From Acetobacterium sp965140355 (GTDB taxonomy: Bacteria > Bacillota > Clostridia > Eubacteriales > Eubacteriaceae), in assembly GCA_965140355.1 (NCBI GenBank), contig OZ223194.1:1364001-1428000 (forward strand): a DNA stretch of 64,000 nucleotides, written 5' to 3'. The translations under genes and the position numbers were made by a program. The notes beneath the pieces are model-generated. The model worked only from the letters and a program-made list of their open reading frames with translations, made no database searches and was not told the DNA's origin. Below are positions 9,182-18,117 of this stretch, piece after piece (the stretch's first letter is position 1; each line of letters opens with the position of its first letter).

Positions 9182-10414
9182 TTAATAATATGAAGAACCA
9201 TTAACGGAATCATTAATATCATCACTGATTTGAGTCGCATTATTCGAAGGACTATAAGCTGTTTCATAGATAAATTGATAAAGTGCTTCGATGTTTTCCA
9301 CTAAGGTATCAGGGATAACGTAGGATACGCCGTTAAGCGTATCAAGAGAAATGAGCTCATCGGCAGGGAAACGATTTTGTTCAATGTTTTTTGAAGGCAT
9401 TAAGGCCAGGTTAAGACCATATTTGATCATTTCAGTTGTACTCAGGGACGTTTTCACATAGGGTAAGGTCGACATCAGCAAATTATATTGATCCTTCAGG
9501 TCGAGATCCAGCGCTTTTGATAAAACTTGTTCAAAAACTTCGCGTTGTCGCAAGGTTCGTTCGAAGTCGCCATCACCAACATAGCGAACCCGACAATAGG
9601 CAAGGGCCTGAGAACCATCAACCAACTGAGAGCCGGTTTCTTCTAAATCGGGGGAACCGGTATTGACTTTTTCATTGACATCCATTAGATATTGATTGAC
9701 CCAATCGAGTTCATCTTCGGATTTGATATTAATGGTCACACCACCAACCGCATTGACCATGGAGACCATGGCATTAAAATCGATCGTGACATAATCGGTT
9801 ATCGTGGTATCAAAATTCTGATTAATGGTTTGAAGCGCTAAAGTAGGTCCGCCATAGGCATAAGCGGCATTGAGTTTGTCATATTCGTATTTATCATTAA
9901 TGTAAACATAGGTATCGCGCATCAGCGAAGTGACTTTCACTTTGCTATGTTCATAATCGGCCGTAGCGATCATAATGGTATCGGTTCGGTCGCCTTCGAC
10001 ATCATCTCGCCCATCAACACCAAAAACAGCAACATTAACAATTTTGTGCTGGCTGGCAAAAGCTGCGGCTTCTTTACTGATGCTATATTGGCTTAGACTT
10101 CCTTTGAGATCACTGGTTACATTACCCAGGAAAAAAGCATTTGCGGCAAATGCAGTCGCAATGATAAAAATAATAAGAAGAAAAACAGTTCTTAAAAATT
10201 TGATGAGAGCATTTTTGAAACCTCTTTTTTTTCGGCGCACAGCAGAGACATTGATTGGTTTTGTTTTTTCATAACGGGTTGTTTCGTTGCGAATGGATTT
10301 AGATGGAGTCATTTTTTTGTAGCGGTTGGTATTTTGTCTTAAATTTTCTTCAGATTCTCTTTTAGGAGAAGATTTTCGTCTATTTTCAATCACGTTTTTT
10401 TTTCGATTGCTCAA
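9182..10414 (-). CDS. LytR-CpsA-Psr (LCP) family cell-wall phosphotransferase
   Basis: A 410-residue protein. The N-terminus is Lys/Arg-rich (about 1-68), then a single membrane helix (about 70-92), then the LCP domain. The domain shows FGVDGRDD, DTIMIATAD, SLMRDTYVYI, NAAYAYGG and CRVRYVGDGDFERT, the conserved Arg/Asp residues that hold a polyprenyl pyrophosphate. LCP enzymes attach teichoic acid, capsule or other glycans from lipid carriers to peptidoglycan outside the cell. The start is TTG at 10414 with GAGGT upstream. Its position tail-to-tail with a lipid-linked-sugar gene cluster suggests it may anchor the glycan that cluster produces. Confidence 0.9.
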   Translation of the reverse strand: MSNRKKNVIENRRKSSPKRESEENLRQNTNRYKKMTPSKSIRNETTRYEKTKPINVSAVRRKKRGFKNALIKFLRTVFLLIIFIIATAFAANAFFLGNVTSDLKGSLSQYSISKEAAAFASQHKIVNVAVFGVDGRDDVEGDRTDTIMIATADYEHSKVKVTSLMRDTYVYINDKYEYDKLNAAYAYGGPTLALQTINQNFDTTITDYVTIDFNAMVSMVNAVGGVTINIKSEDELDWVNQYLMDVNEKVNTGSPDLEETGSQLVDGSQALAYCRVRYVGDGDFERTLRQREVFEQVLSKALDLDLKDQYNLLMSTLPYVKTSLSTTEMIKYGLNLALMPSKNIEQNRFPADELISLDTLNGVSYVIPDTLVENIEALYQFIYETAYSPSNNATQISDDINDSVNGSSYY

Positions 10415-10636
10415 TTGTTTACCTCATTTGGAAATCATTTATTTACATAACAATTGTTTGTAAATTTATGGCAGAGATGTGTGTTTAGGGTAATTTGCGG
10501 TTATCAACAAACATCTTTAATTTGGAAATGAGTCCGAAATACTTTATTTTTAGACTGCTAGTGGTTTATTATATCATATTTGTAAAAGTTTGTAAAAATA
10601 TTATGAATAGAAAAATCCGGTTGAGCGTAAATCTTG

Positions 10637-10666
10637 TTATACATTTCTGGAAAACTTTGTTATAAT
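10637..10666 (+). promoter_or_regulatory. Candidate sigma-A promoter for the coiled-coil gene pair
   Basis: TTATAC (10637-10642) and TATAAT (10661-10666) are 18 bases apart, about 40 bases before the ATG at 10708. The surrounding gap (10415-10707) is AT-rich and otherwise empty; it must also hold the promoter of the divergent LCP gene. Confidence 0.5.
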
Positions 10667-10707
10667 ATATAACGAAGATTGATACCGAATATAGGAGTGG
10701 GGTTATT

Positions 10708-11277
10708 ATGACTAACGAACAAGAACTCAATGAAAAAAATGAGTACTTTGAATATGTTGAATCACGCATTGGAAATTTAGAAAAACTGATCTTAAAAAAA
10801 GATGAAGAACTAAAATCCCTGATTCTTAAAACCGTTGGTGAAGGTGAAAAACAGTCGACGAAAAGCTTGGCGATCGTTCAAGACAGTCTAGAGACGAAGC
10901 GCAAAGTCGAACCTGTTTTTGAAGATCTTAAAGCAGAAGAAATATCCTTTTTAAAAAGTGAAGAGGAAGTGCCGAACGACAAGGCTGAGGAACTCAATAA
11001 TCAGCTCGCCAACATTGAAAAACGTGAAAAAATGGTGCAGGATATGCTGGACTCATTGGGAACAGCGCTGGCTATTTTAAAAAAGCGACATGAAGAAGTG
11101 AATCGAAAAGAAGCGACATTAAACAGAGAATATCAGAAACTTCAAGAAATTGAAGCGCTTTATCAAAGTTCCGAAGGTTTAGGCTCTTTAAGTGCCTCTT
11201 TTGGACAGATTTCAATTGATAAAGATAATTCTCAAGTCAATCGAGAAGCATCGTTTAATCATGACAGCGAGGAGTGA
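10708..11277 (+). CDS. Predicted coiled-coil protein, function unknown
   Basis: A 189-residue, highly charged soluble protein without signal or membrane segment. Heptad-like stretches run from about 5 to 50 (EYFEYVESRIGNLEKLILKK) and from about 90 to 150 (NNQLANIEKREKMVQDML). The ribosome site AGGAGTGGGG precedes ATG 10708. The next gene begins four bases after its stop and encodes a membrane protein whose C-terminal half is also coiled coil. The two are likely partners, perhaps a membrane-tethered scaffold. I recognise no family; cell-division or envelope organisation is only a guess from architecture and the neighbouring envelope genes. Confidence 0.55.
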   Translation: MTNEQELNEKNEYFEYVESRIGNLEKLILKKDEELKSLILKTVGEGEKQSTKSLAIVQDSLETKRKVEPVFEDLKAEEISFLKSEEEVPNDKAEELNNQLANIEKREKMVQDMLDSLGTALAILKKRHEEVNRKEATLNREYQKLQEIEALYQSSEGLGSLSASFGQISIDKDNSQVNREASFNHDSEE

Positions 11278-11281
11278 TCTA

Positions 11282-12799
11282 ATGAAATTAAGTTTGGGTA
11301 AATGTTGGGGTTTATTAATTTTTGATATTATCGGTTTAGCCATTTCCGGGTATGCTTTTTTATTAGGATACCAGATAGTCATGACGCTTGCCAATGCCAA
11401 TGCATATATTATTCTGATGGGATTTTTTGTTGGAATAAAAGTGATTGTTTTATCTTTATATGACTTAAACAGAAACATGTTGCATAAAAATATCCCCTTT
11501 TGGGGCGGATTAATCACAATCATTGGAAATGGGATTATCTTTGCGATATGCTTTTTTCTTTTGCCGAATGTTCCAGTGACCTTTTTTATTGGGTTAGCGA
11601 TTTTGGATTTGATAATTATTACGTTGTGTCACTTTTTGTGGTGGATTCTGATTGGGAAAGATTCGGATTATCACAAGGAAGAAAACGCAAATAAAGGAAA
11701 AAACAGAAAAAATGAATCGTCGAAGACCGAAAAAAAGCCGACTAAAAAAATAAAAAACGAAAAAAAAACATGGCTATCTCGGGAAACTGAAGAAGAATCC
11801 GAATACGATAGCATTTTCACCAGTTTGCTGGAAAATGAAAAAAGGGGACAACAACGTTATGTCGAGTCGCCGAAAGCCGACCAAACGAATATTTTTGAAG
11901 AAAAGCGTTATGAAACCAGCGACTTTTTGAATGAGATTAAAGGAAATTTAAAAAGAGAATATCAGCTGACAGCTGAAAAAGATGAAAGGAGCAGTCAACC
12001 AACGCCAAAATTGTCGAACCTAAAAGCAGCAGTTACTTTAGATCAAATAGCGGTTGAAGCCCCAAATAAAAAACCGATCCCGCCCAAAGAAAGTGTGACC
12101 GATCGGATCAATAAAAATATAGATGTCATCGATCCGATCATAGCGGGATCACAGCAATCTCAATCGGAAGCGGCAAGGGCGATAAAACAGGAAAATAGCA
12201 ATGCGGCTTTTGAGGAGCTACCCATTATCAGAGAAAATAAACCGGATTTTCAGAAGCTGGAACGTTCTAATGCCACGATAGCAAAGAAAAGGGTGGAGAA
12301 TTTGGAAGGAGAAGATAACTTTCTTTCGATTGAGCGACGGCTGGGTTATCTTTTTCAGGAAATTGAAAAGTCCATGAAAGAAACCTCTTATTTGCAAAGT
12401 GCCATTAGTGATTTTCAAAAAGAGGTGGAAAATTATCAACCAATTGCCGGCGATGAAAAAATTGTCGCAGCTGGAAATTTGATTCGGGAAAAACTGAAGA
12501 TGATCATTGATAAACAATCTGTTGTTGATGAGGTTCTGGATGATTTGATTCGTTTATCAAATCTTATCAATAAACGCATTAATGATTTGGATATTATTGA
12601 AGAAGGCCTTAATAAACGAAAAGTTGCATTGGACCAAAAAGACTTGTTATTAGTCGAAGCTCAGAATCGAAAGCCGGCGGAGACAGAGATAGAAATTTTA
12701 CCGGCGGAAGTAATGCTTGAGAATTTTGATTCGGAGTTTATTGTTGCCGAAGGTGACTACGAATCAATTCGAAAATATCTAACCGAAAATCCCGAATAA
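11282..12799 (+). CDS. Membrane-anchored coiled-coil protein, function unknown
   Basis: A frame is open from 11192, but GAGGAG at 11269-11274 and ATG 11282 mark the start, giving 505 residues. About four hydrophobic helices occupy residues 8-125. A Lys/Glu-rich linker (about 130-180, with long runs of KK and KN) follows, then a disordered acidic region. A coiled-coil domain of about 150 residues (about 330-470) closes the protein, with a short hydrophobic tail motif. The 42-residue coil around IERRLGYLFQEIEKSMKET is the best conserved-looking part. It is transcribed with the soluble coiled-coil gene before it, and a hairpin follows. No enzyme motif is visible. Confidence 0.55.
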   Translation: MKLSLGKCWGLLIFDIIGLAISGYAFLLGYQIVMTLANANAYIILMGFFVGIKVIVLSLYDLNRNMLHKNIPFWGGLITIIGNGIIFAICFFLLPNVPVTFFIGLAILDLIIITLCHFLWWILIGKDSDYHKEENANKGKNRKNESSKTEKKPTKKIKNEKKTWLSRETEEESEYDSIFTSLLENEKRGQQRYVESPKADQTNIFEEKRYETSDFLNEIKGNLKREYQLTAEKDERSSQPTPKLSNLKAAVTLDQIAVEAPNKKPIPPKESVTDRINKNIDVIDPIIAGSQQSQSEAARAIKQENSNAAFEELPIIRENKPDFQKLERSNATIAKKRVENLEGEDNFLSIERRLGYLFQEIEKSMKETSYLQSAISDFQKEVENYQPIAGDEKIVAAGNLIREKLKMIIDKQSVVDEVLDDLIRLSNLINKRINDLDIIEEGLNKRKVALDQKDLLLVEAQNRKPAETEIEILPAEVMLENFDSEFIVAEGDYESIRKYLTENPE

Positions 12800-12838
12800 A
12801 CATCGCATTAGTGGCGGTTTGATAAAAGTCATATTAAA

Positions 12839-12888
12839 CCCGATTGTGTACACTCAACCTGTACGTGTTTGGTGTACACATCGGGTCT
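12839..12888. repeat. GTGTACAC-containing hairpin after the coiled-coil operon
   Basis: CCCGATtGTGTACAC pairs with GTGTACACaTCGGG across about 18 bases. The octamer GTGTACAC is itself a palindrome and occurs twice. Only a weak T-rich stretch follows, so this may be a terminator stem, a protein-binding dyad, or both. Confidence 0.5.
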
Positions 12889-12926
12889 GAATAATTTTTA
12901 ATCGTCGTGATTATGAGGAAAACATT

Positions 12927-12961
12927 AACCATCCTTTTGTTATGATTGATGGTTTTTTTTA
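12927..12961 (+). terminator. Rho-independent terminator
   Basis: AACCATC and GATGGTT pair around a 14-base loop and run directly into eight T residues. It separates the coiled-coil operon from the amino-acid importer. Confidence 0.75.
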
Positions 12962-12990
12962 TTGCGAATTTTTAATAAAAATGATATACT
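12962..12990 (+). promoter_or_regulatory. Sigma-A promoter of the amino-acid importer
   Basis: TTGCGA (12962-12967) and TATACT (12985-12990) are separated by exactly 17 bases, 70 bases before the lipoprotein start. No regulatory RNA fold is obvious in the leader. Confidence 0.6.
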
Positions 12991-13060
12991 GCTACCTGTA
13001 TAAAAGTGGGTGTATTGGCTAAAGATGCACTAAAGCTTATTATTATTAGGAGGAAAAGAA

Positions 13061-13831
13061 ATGAAAAAAATCACAAAAATCGGTGTTCTGGTGATGTTAG
13101 TGGCAATAACTTTATCACTTGCCGCTTGTTCCAGCGGAACAACAACAAGTAGTGATGCAAAAAAATATGTAATCGCTACGGATACAACATTCAAGCCATT
13201 TGAGTATGAAAACGATAAGGGCGAACGCGTTGGGATTGATATTGATCTGTTAGATGCCATTGCTAAAGATCAGGGGTTCGAATACGAATTAAAAGCAGTT
13301 GGATTTGATGCGGCATTAGGTGAAGTATCGACTGGTCAGTCTGACGGAATGATTGCCGGAATGAGCATTACCGACGATCGTAAAAAAACATTTGATTTCT
13401 CGGATCCATATTTTGATTCAGGTGTCGTGATGGCTGTTTCAGCGTCAAATAATACGGTTAAATCTTATGAAGATCTGCGCGGACAAAAAGTTGCTGTTAA
13501 AAATGGAACCGAAGGAGCGGCTTTTGCCGAATCAATTAAAGATCAATATGGTTTTACAACTGTTTCATTCCCAGATTCAGCAAATATGTATGAAGATGTA
13601 AAAGCTGGAAATTCCGTCGCTTTATTTGAAGATTATCCAGTTGTGGGGGATGCGATTGCAACGGGTGTGCCACTTAAAATGGTAACTGAAATGGAAAAAG
13701 GCAGCTCTTATGGTTTTGCTGTTAAAAAAGGCGAAAATGCTGAATTACTTGAAATGTTTAATGCCGGCTTGACTAACCTAAAAGCCAATGGCGAATATCA
13801 GAAAATTCTGGATACCTACATTAAAAAATAA
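13061..13831 (+). CDS. Polar amino-acid ABC transporter, substrate-binding lipoprotein
   Basis: A 256-residue periplasmic-type binding protein (SBP_bac_3). The N-terminus is a lipoprotein signal ending LAAC, with Cys 23 as the lipidated residue. The mature domain has YVIATDTTFKPFEYEN, GIDIDLLDAIA, GMIAGMSITDDRKKTFDFSDPY and a closing LKANGEYQKILDTYIKK, all typical of Gln/Arg/His/Cys binders. The ribosome site TAGGAGGAAAAG precedes ATG 13061. A stable hairpin after the gene separates it from the permease, a common way to keep the binding protein in excess. Exact substrate is not readable. Confidence 0.92.
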   Translation: MKKITKIGVLVMLVAITLSLAACSSGTTTSSDAKKYVIATDTTFKPFEYENDKGERVGIDIDLLDAIAKDQGFEYELKAVGFDAALGEVSTGQSDGMIAGMSITDDRKKTFDFSDPYFDSGVVMAVSASNNTVKSYEDLRGQKVAVKNGTEGAAFAESIKDQYGFTTVSFPDSANMYEDVKAGNSVALFEDYPVVGDAIATGVPLKMVTEMEKGSSYGFAVKKGENAELLEMFNAGLTNLKANGEYQKILDTYIKK

Positions 13832-13866
13832 TCTGTTAGATATAATTTAACGCGTTATTAATTTTA

Positions 13867-13906
13867 AAATCATCTGTTGGTGAATAAATTCACCGGCAGA
13901 TGATTT
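13867..13906 (+). terminator. Strong intercistronic hairpin (partial terminator or mRNA stabiliser)
   Basis: AAATCATCTG and CAGATGATTT enclose a second stem GGTGAA/TTCACC with a four-base loop. There is no long T-run, so read-through to the permease is expected. The arrangement suits differential expression of the binding protein. Confidence 0.6.
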
Positions 13907-13992
13907 CTCTAAGTTATCTAAAAGTGTTTACTTGCGGGCATTCATTTTGTGAGTAAAGACTATTGGACAACTGGACTCAGAAGGAGGTTAAC

Positions 13993-14658
13993 GTGAGTAT
14001 AACACAAATAATTGTACAGTATTGGCCCCGGTTATTGGAAGGATTGGCGCTGACGGTTGAAATCACCATTATTTCGCTTTTTATAGCAGGTATATTAGGT
14101 CTGGTATTTGGGCTTTTATCGGTATCAAAAAGTAAAATTCCAAGAGCAATCGCACTTGTTTATGTCGATATTGTTCGAGGAACACCTTTGTTGGTGCAGG
14201 CATTTTTTATTTACTTTGGGGTTCCGACAGTTCTCGGAATTCAATCAGATCCATTTATCTCCGGGGTTATCACCCTTAGTTTAAATGCCGGAGGATATTT
14301 GGCCGAAATATTCCGAGGAGGCATTGAATCGATCAGTAAAGGGCAGATGGAAGCCGCTCGAAGTTTGGGGTTGCCATATGGCATGGCGATGCGCAGTGTT
14401 ATTTTACCGCAGGCGGTTCGGACGATGACACCGGCTTTAATTAATCAATGTATTATCACTTTAAAAGACACATCTTTGCTTTCGGTTATTGGGGTAGCCG
14501 AATTAACGCAAACCGGACGGCTGATTATCGCCAATAATTACGAATCGTTTAAGGTATGGGCGATTGTTGCGGTGATGTATTTTGTTATTATTATGATTTT
14601 ATCAAAAATATCAAAACGAATTGAAAGGAAAATGTCTTATGGGAAAAGTGAAAATTAA
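13993..14658 (+). CDS. Polar amino-acid ABC transporter permease
   Basis: A 221-residue HisM/GlnP-type permease. The frame opens at TTG 13963, but AAGGAGGT (13981-13988) selects GTG 13993. About five helices are visible. The EAA loop that contacts the ATPase is present as EAARSLGLPYGMAMRSVILPQAVR (about 117-140), and the RGTPLLVQ signature of the family is near residue 60. It lies between the binding protein and the ATPase, whose gene it overlaps by 20 bases. It probably homodimerises, since there is only one permease gene. Confidence 0.93.
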   Translation: MSITQIIVQYWPRLLEGLALTVEITIISLFIAGILGLVFGLLSVSKSKIPRAIALVYVDIVRGTPLLVQAFFIYFGVPTVLGIQSDPFISGVITLSLNAGGYLAEIFRGGIESISKGQMEAARSLGLPYGMAMRSVILPQAVRTMTPALINQCIITLKDTSLLSVIGVAELTQTGRLIIANNYESFKVWAIVAVMYFVIIMILSKISKRIERKMSYGKSEN

Positions 14659-15367
14659 AAACCTCAAAAAGAATTTTGGTGATTTGGAAGTCTTAAAGGA
14701 TATTAACCTGGAAGTTCGTGAACGTGAAGTAATTTGTATTATCGGTGCTTCGGGATCAGGAAAAAGTACCTTGTTACGATGCATTAATGCCTTAGAAGAT
14801 GCCAGCAGCGGGACCATTGAGGTTGATGGCAATGATATTACCAGAGCCGATGGGAATATTAATAAATATCGTCGGGATATTGGCATGGTATTTCAACAAT
14901 TTAATCTTTTTCCGCATATGACGGTGTTAAAAAACATCTCGTTTGCACCGGTTGCATTAAAGCTTAAAACCAAGGAGCAAGCCGAGGAAATTGCATTAAA
15001 TCTATTAAAACGAGTAGATCTTGCCGAGAAAGCAAATGTTTATCCAGAGCAGCTTTCCGGGGGACAACAGCAGCGGGTGGCAATTGCCCGAGCGTTGGCG
15101 ATGAATCCAGATGTGATGCTTTTTGACGAACCAACTTCGGCGCTGGACCCGGAAATGGTCGGCGAGGTGTTAAATGTTATGAAACAATTGGCTAAAGACG
15201 GCATGACAATGATTGTGGTGACCCACGAAATGGGTTTTGCCAGAGAAGTAGCAGATCGGGTGATCTTTATTGACGAAGGTCTTATTGCCGAAGAGGGCCC
15301 GCCTAGTGAAATCTTTGGGAATCCTAAAAATCAGCGAACCATTAACTTTTTAAATATGGTTTTATAA
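14639..15367 (+). CDS. Polar amino-acid ABC transporter ATP-binding protein
   Basis: A 242-residue ATPase of the GlnQ/HisP type. Walker A is GASGSGKST (about 33-41), the Q-loop is VFQQFNLFPH, the signature LSGGQQQRVAIARAL, Walker B MLFDEPTSALDPE and the switch VVTHEMGFA. A TTG at 14621 also opens the frame, but ATG 14639 has the better-placed AAAGGA site. The gene overlaps the permease end, so translation is probably coupled. It powers uptake of the amino acid captured by the lipoprotein. Confidence 0.95.
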   Translation: MGKVKIKNLKKNFGDLEVLKDINLEVREREVICIIGASGSGKSTLLRCINALEDASSGTIEVDGNDITRADGNINKYRRDIGMVFQQFNLFPHMTVLKNISFAPVALKLKTKEQAEEIALNLLKRVDLAEKANVYPEQLSGGQQQRVAIARALAMNPDVMLFDEPTSALDPEMVGEVLNVMKQLAKDGMTMIVVTHEMGFAREVADRVIFIDEGLIAEEGPPSEIFGNPKNQRTINFLNMVL

Positions 15368-15497
15368 ATATACAAAGGTTATCTCAAACACAGCGGATTT
15401 AAATAAATGATAAAACATAAAAAACCATCTCACTTAACAAATTGATGTGACTGAAAACAAACGCGTTAATCATGGGCGCTAATGGCTGGTTGTTTCA

Positions 15498-15533
15498 TCA
15501 TCAAGATATCATTGTTGATGAGCTGGTTTTTTG
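15498..15533 (+). terminator. Probable terminator after the amino-acid importer
   Basis: TCATCAA (15498-15504) pairs with TTGATGA (15515-15521), followed by GCTGG and six T residues. The stem is only seven pairs, so efficiency is uncertain. The rest of 15368-15601 shows no gene. Confidence 0.45.
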
Positions 15534-15601
15534 TATTTTATGATATTAGCCCCTTAAATGAGGGTATAACGAAAATAAGGTAGACAGAAAGGGGAATTAA
15601 A

Positions 15602-16714
15602 ATGACGATAAAACAAAAATTGGAGAAAGTATTTTTAGTGGCTAAAACAAAGGTAAGCGAAAATAAACTGAGAACCGGGGCGACCTTCTGTATGTTATTG
15701 GTGTTAATCGGTTTTTTTATGCCGTTTATCAGTGCCAAAGCAGAAGTTTCGGTCACCGGGATCATGAATAATACAATCTCGGTTGTCAGTCCCAACTACG
15801 ATATGGTCAACTTTAATCTTGGTGATTTCGTTTTACAAAAACCGATTGATGAGGTTAAAATATATGGGGTCGCATTGGGTGATGTTAAAATTTTTGATCA
15901 GTCGATATTAACGATACTTAGAAATCCGCTACCAGATAAAGGCTATCTCAATAATGTCAATGAAGTCTTGTCAAGTTCGGCGTTGGATTATCTGGTTGAT
16001 CCCAAAGTTCAGGAGGTTATTGCAACCCGTCTTAATAATGGTGACAATATTAACGCTATTCTTAATGATCTCTGGAACGTTGTTCAAAGTGCCAGAAATA
16101 TTGTTGGCAAGGCGAATGAAGTTACGGTTTCGGCACGGCAATCGATGGATCAGGTTAATCAAACAATGGCGACCATTGATGGTTATAAAGCCAGTGCAAA
16201 TGGTTTGGTGTTGATATTGTTTTTGATAATGATTGGAGTAATAGCTCTTATTTTATATAAACGTGCCAATCTGATCCTGCCAATTGTAATGTCTGGTTTA
16301 TTGTCGGCGGTATTTATTGTCTTAGGAATTATGACTATGGTAGTCAATAATAAAATTAACATCCAACTTGCCAACATGGTAAGCCAGATTAATAATGATA
16401 TTGTTGAAATAATACGATCGATTTTAACTGGGACCTTTGGCAATATTGGCGGTTTTATTGCTAATTATATTGGAGAACAGGCTAACTTTCTGTTAATGGC
16501 TTTCAACTTGCAATTAGAAGTCGGATATTGGGTCATTTTGCTGAGTTTGTTGGGATGTTTTGTGATTTTGATTATCGCCAAACGATACGAAAATAAAAAT
16601 AGTCAAAGTGATAATCATTTGATTACAGCAACAGAAGTCGTTGAAAACGAAGTTGGTGAGAGTAAAAAAACAACCGCAAGCTTGGAGATTGAAAGCGCAA
16701 TTTCGAATACTTGA
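15602..16714 (+). CDS. Uncharacterised membrane protein with large extracytoplasmic domain
   Basis: A 370-residue protein with a good ribosome site (AGAAAGGGG) before ATG 15602. Helix 1 spans about 28-46. A hydrophilic domain of about 150 residues (48-197) would be outside the cell and includes a Gln/Met-rich amphipathic stretch near 160-190. Helices follow at about 198-217 and 224-246, then an amphipathic region with a probable re-entrant or helix near 280-300, and a last helix at about 308-328. The C-terminal tail is acidic. I recognise no family. It stands alone between the amino-acid importer and a convergent glycosyltransferase. Confidence 0.55.
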   Translation: MTIKQKLEKVFLVAKTKVSENKLRTGATFCMLLVLIGFFMPFISAKAEVSVTGIMNNTISVVSPNYDMVNFNLGDFVLQKPIDEVKIYGVALGDVKIFDQSILTILRNPLPDKGYLNNVNEVLSSSALDYLVDPKVQEVIATRLNNGDNINAILNDLWNVVQSARNIVGKANEVTVSARQSMDQVNQTMATIDGYKASANGLVLILFLIMIGVIALILYKRANLILPIVMSGLLSAVFIVLGIMTMVVNNKINIQLANMVSQINNDIVEIIRSILTGTFGNIGGFIANYIGEQANFLLMAFNLQLEVGYWVILLSLLGCFVILIIAKRYENKNSQSDNHLITATEVVENEVGESKKTTASLEIESAISNT

Positions 16715-16760
16715 TGTGGACGAAAAGAGCACTAAGAAAAATAGCGATTAAAAAGAAAAT

Positions 16761-16795
16761 CAAAAAGAGAAAGTCGAAGTGACTTTCTCTTTTTG
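16761..16795. terminator. Bidirectional rho-independent terminator
   Basis: CAAAAAGAGAAAGTC and GACTTTCTCTTTTTG form a perfect 15-bp stem with a five-base loop between two convergent genes. Confidence 0.92.
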
Positions 16796-16805
16796 ATTGA
16801 TGAAA

Positions 16806-18044
16806 TTATTTAATGAGTTGTGAAATTTTAATGCTTTTGGTATGTTCGATTGGTTCCCAGATTTCAATCGGTTTGATAAAACACAAAATATTGATAGGAA
16901 TCCAGGAAACCAAGTAAAACCAAAAGGAAAAAACAGAAACCCGATTAACTTGTTTAATTTTTTTGCCTTCCAGCCATAAGACCATGGCAGTAAAGACGAC
17001 ACTGAACAGGACGCCACCAATGGAAAAGAGAATGGCAAAAGTCAAAGCATTGGACCATACGCTGGTCGTAATAAACAGCATCCCCAGAATAATAAACGAG
17101 CAAATAGTATAGATGCAGGTTAACACTTGCATAAAGGGAGCAACCAGAAACATCAGCATATCAAAAGCACAGCGGTTTTTGTTATTAATTAACGCGTCTA
17201 AGAGTAACGACGAATATTGGTTAAAACACTGAATCGTACCGGTGGACCAGCGTTTTCGTTGCGACCAGGACTGATCAAAAGTAATTGGATGTTCATCATA
17301 GGTGATGGCTTCGGGAACCCAGGCAACACGGTAGCCTTTAATAATACATTGGGTCGTAAATTCAATATCTTCGGTAAGACTAAAGGTGTGAAAACCTTCT
17401 TTTCGGATAACATCAGCATGCATCATAAAACCGGTTCCGTTTAAGGTTGCCGACCAGCCTAATTTATGACGGGCCAGATTCATGAAACGATTTAGGGTCC
17501 AGTAAAACACTGATTGACAGCCGGAAATCCATGAATCAGCAGGATTCTTGCTGTCCCGATATCCTTGAGCGATTTTTTCGCCGGAAACAATGACATTATT
17601 CATTGAAGAAATGAAATGTCGGTCAACAACATTATCAGCATCAAAAATGCAAAACGCATCATAAATATCATTGGTTGCAAAGGTGTGATCAAAGAATTGT
17701 GAAAGGGCGGCTCCTTTAGATTTTACTTCGGCGGGACAAGTCATAATTTTGGCACCATGTTCAAGGGCAACTTCTTTGGTGCGGTCGGTACAATTATTGG
17801 GAATGACATAAATATCCATTAATTCGGCCGGGTAATCTTGTTGATGAAGACTTTCGATGAGATTACCAATGACCGCTGCTTCATTTCTGGCGGCAATTAC
17901 CACAGCAATCCGATTTTGTGGTGGGGAGACTGCATAACTGTTGTGCTTGCTATATCCGAATAGACCGATTAAAAAATAATAGATACCATAAATAAAAAAC
18001 GGGATGCCTAAAATAAATAACAGTGTAAAAATTTGTGAAACCAT
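16806..18044 (-). CDS. Processive-type GT2 glycosyltransferase, membrane-bound
   Basis: A 412-residue membrane glycosyltransferase. An N-terminal helix (about 5-27) precedes a GT-A domain with AARNEAAVIG, CIFDADNVVD (metal site), LTEDIEFTTQ (catalytic acid) and QRKRWSTG (the Q/RxxRW acceptor motif). This set is characteristic of processive synthases such as cellulose, hyaluronan and poly-GlcNAc synthases. Three C-terminal helices (about 285-310, 318-342, 370-392) complete the channel-like part. Start is ATG 18044. It is monocistronic and convergent to the unknown membrane protein. The polymer made, if any, cannot be deduced. Confidence 0.82.
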   Translation of the reverse strand: MVSQIFTLLFILGIPFFIYGIYYFLIGLFGYSKHNSYAVSPPQNRIAVVIAARNEAAVIGNLIESLHQQDYPAELMDIYVIPNNCTDRTKEVALEHGAKIMTCPAEVKSKGAALSQFFDHTFATNDIYDAFCIFDADNVVDRHFISSMNNVIVSGEKIAQGYRDSKNPADSWISGCQSVFYWTLNRFMNLARHKLGWSATLNGTGFMMHADVIRKEGFHTFSLTEDIEFTTQCIIKGYRVAWVPEAITYDEHPITFDQSWSQRKRWSTGTIQCFNQYSSLLLDALINNKNRCAFDMLMFLVAPFMQVLTCIYTICSFIILGMLFITTSVWSNALTFAILFSIGGVLFSVVFTAMVLWLEGKKIKQVNRVSVFSFWFYLVSWIPINILCFIKPIEIWEPIEHTKSIKISQLIK

Positions 18045-18117
18045 TTCTATTTAATTTCTCCTTCATATTAGGTTATACCAAGTAATCGTAAAGTGTCGAA
18101 AATGCTGTCGTCGCTTT

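Noticed and set aside
9436..10274. Plus-strand frames of 76 and 99 residues
   Set aside because: Antisense shadows of the LCP gene without start signals.
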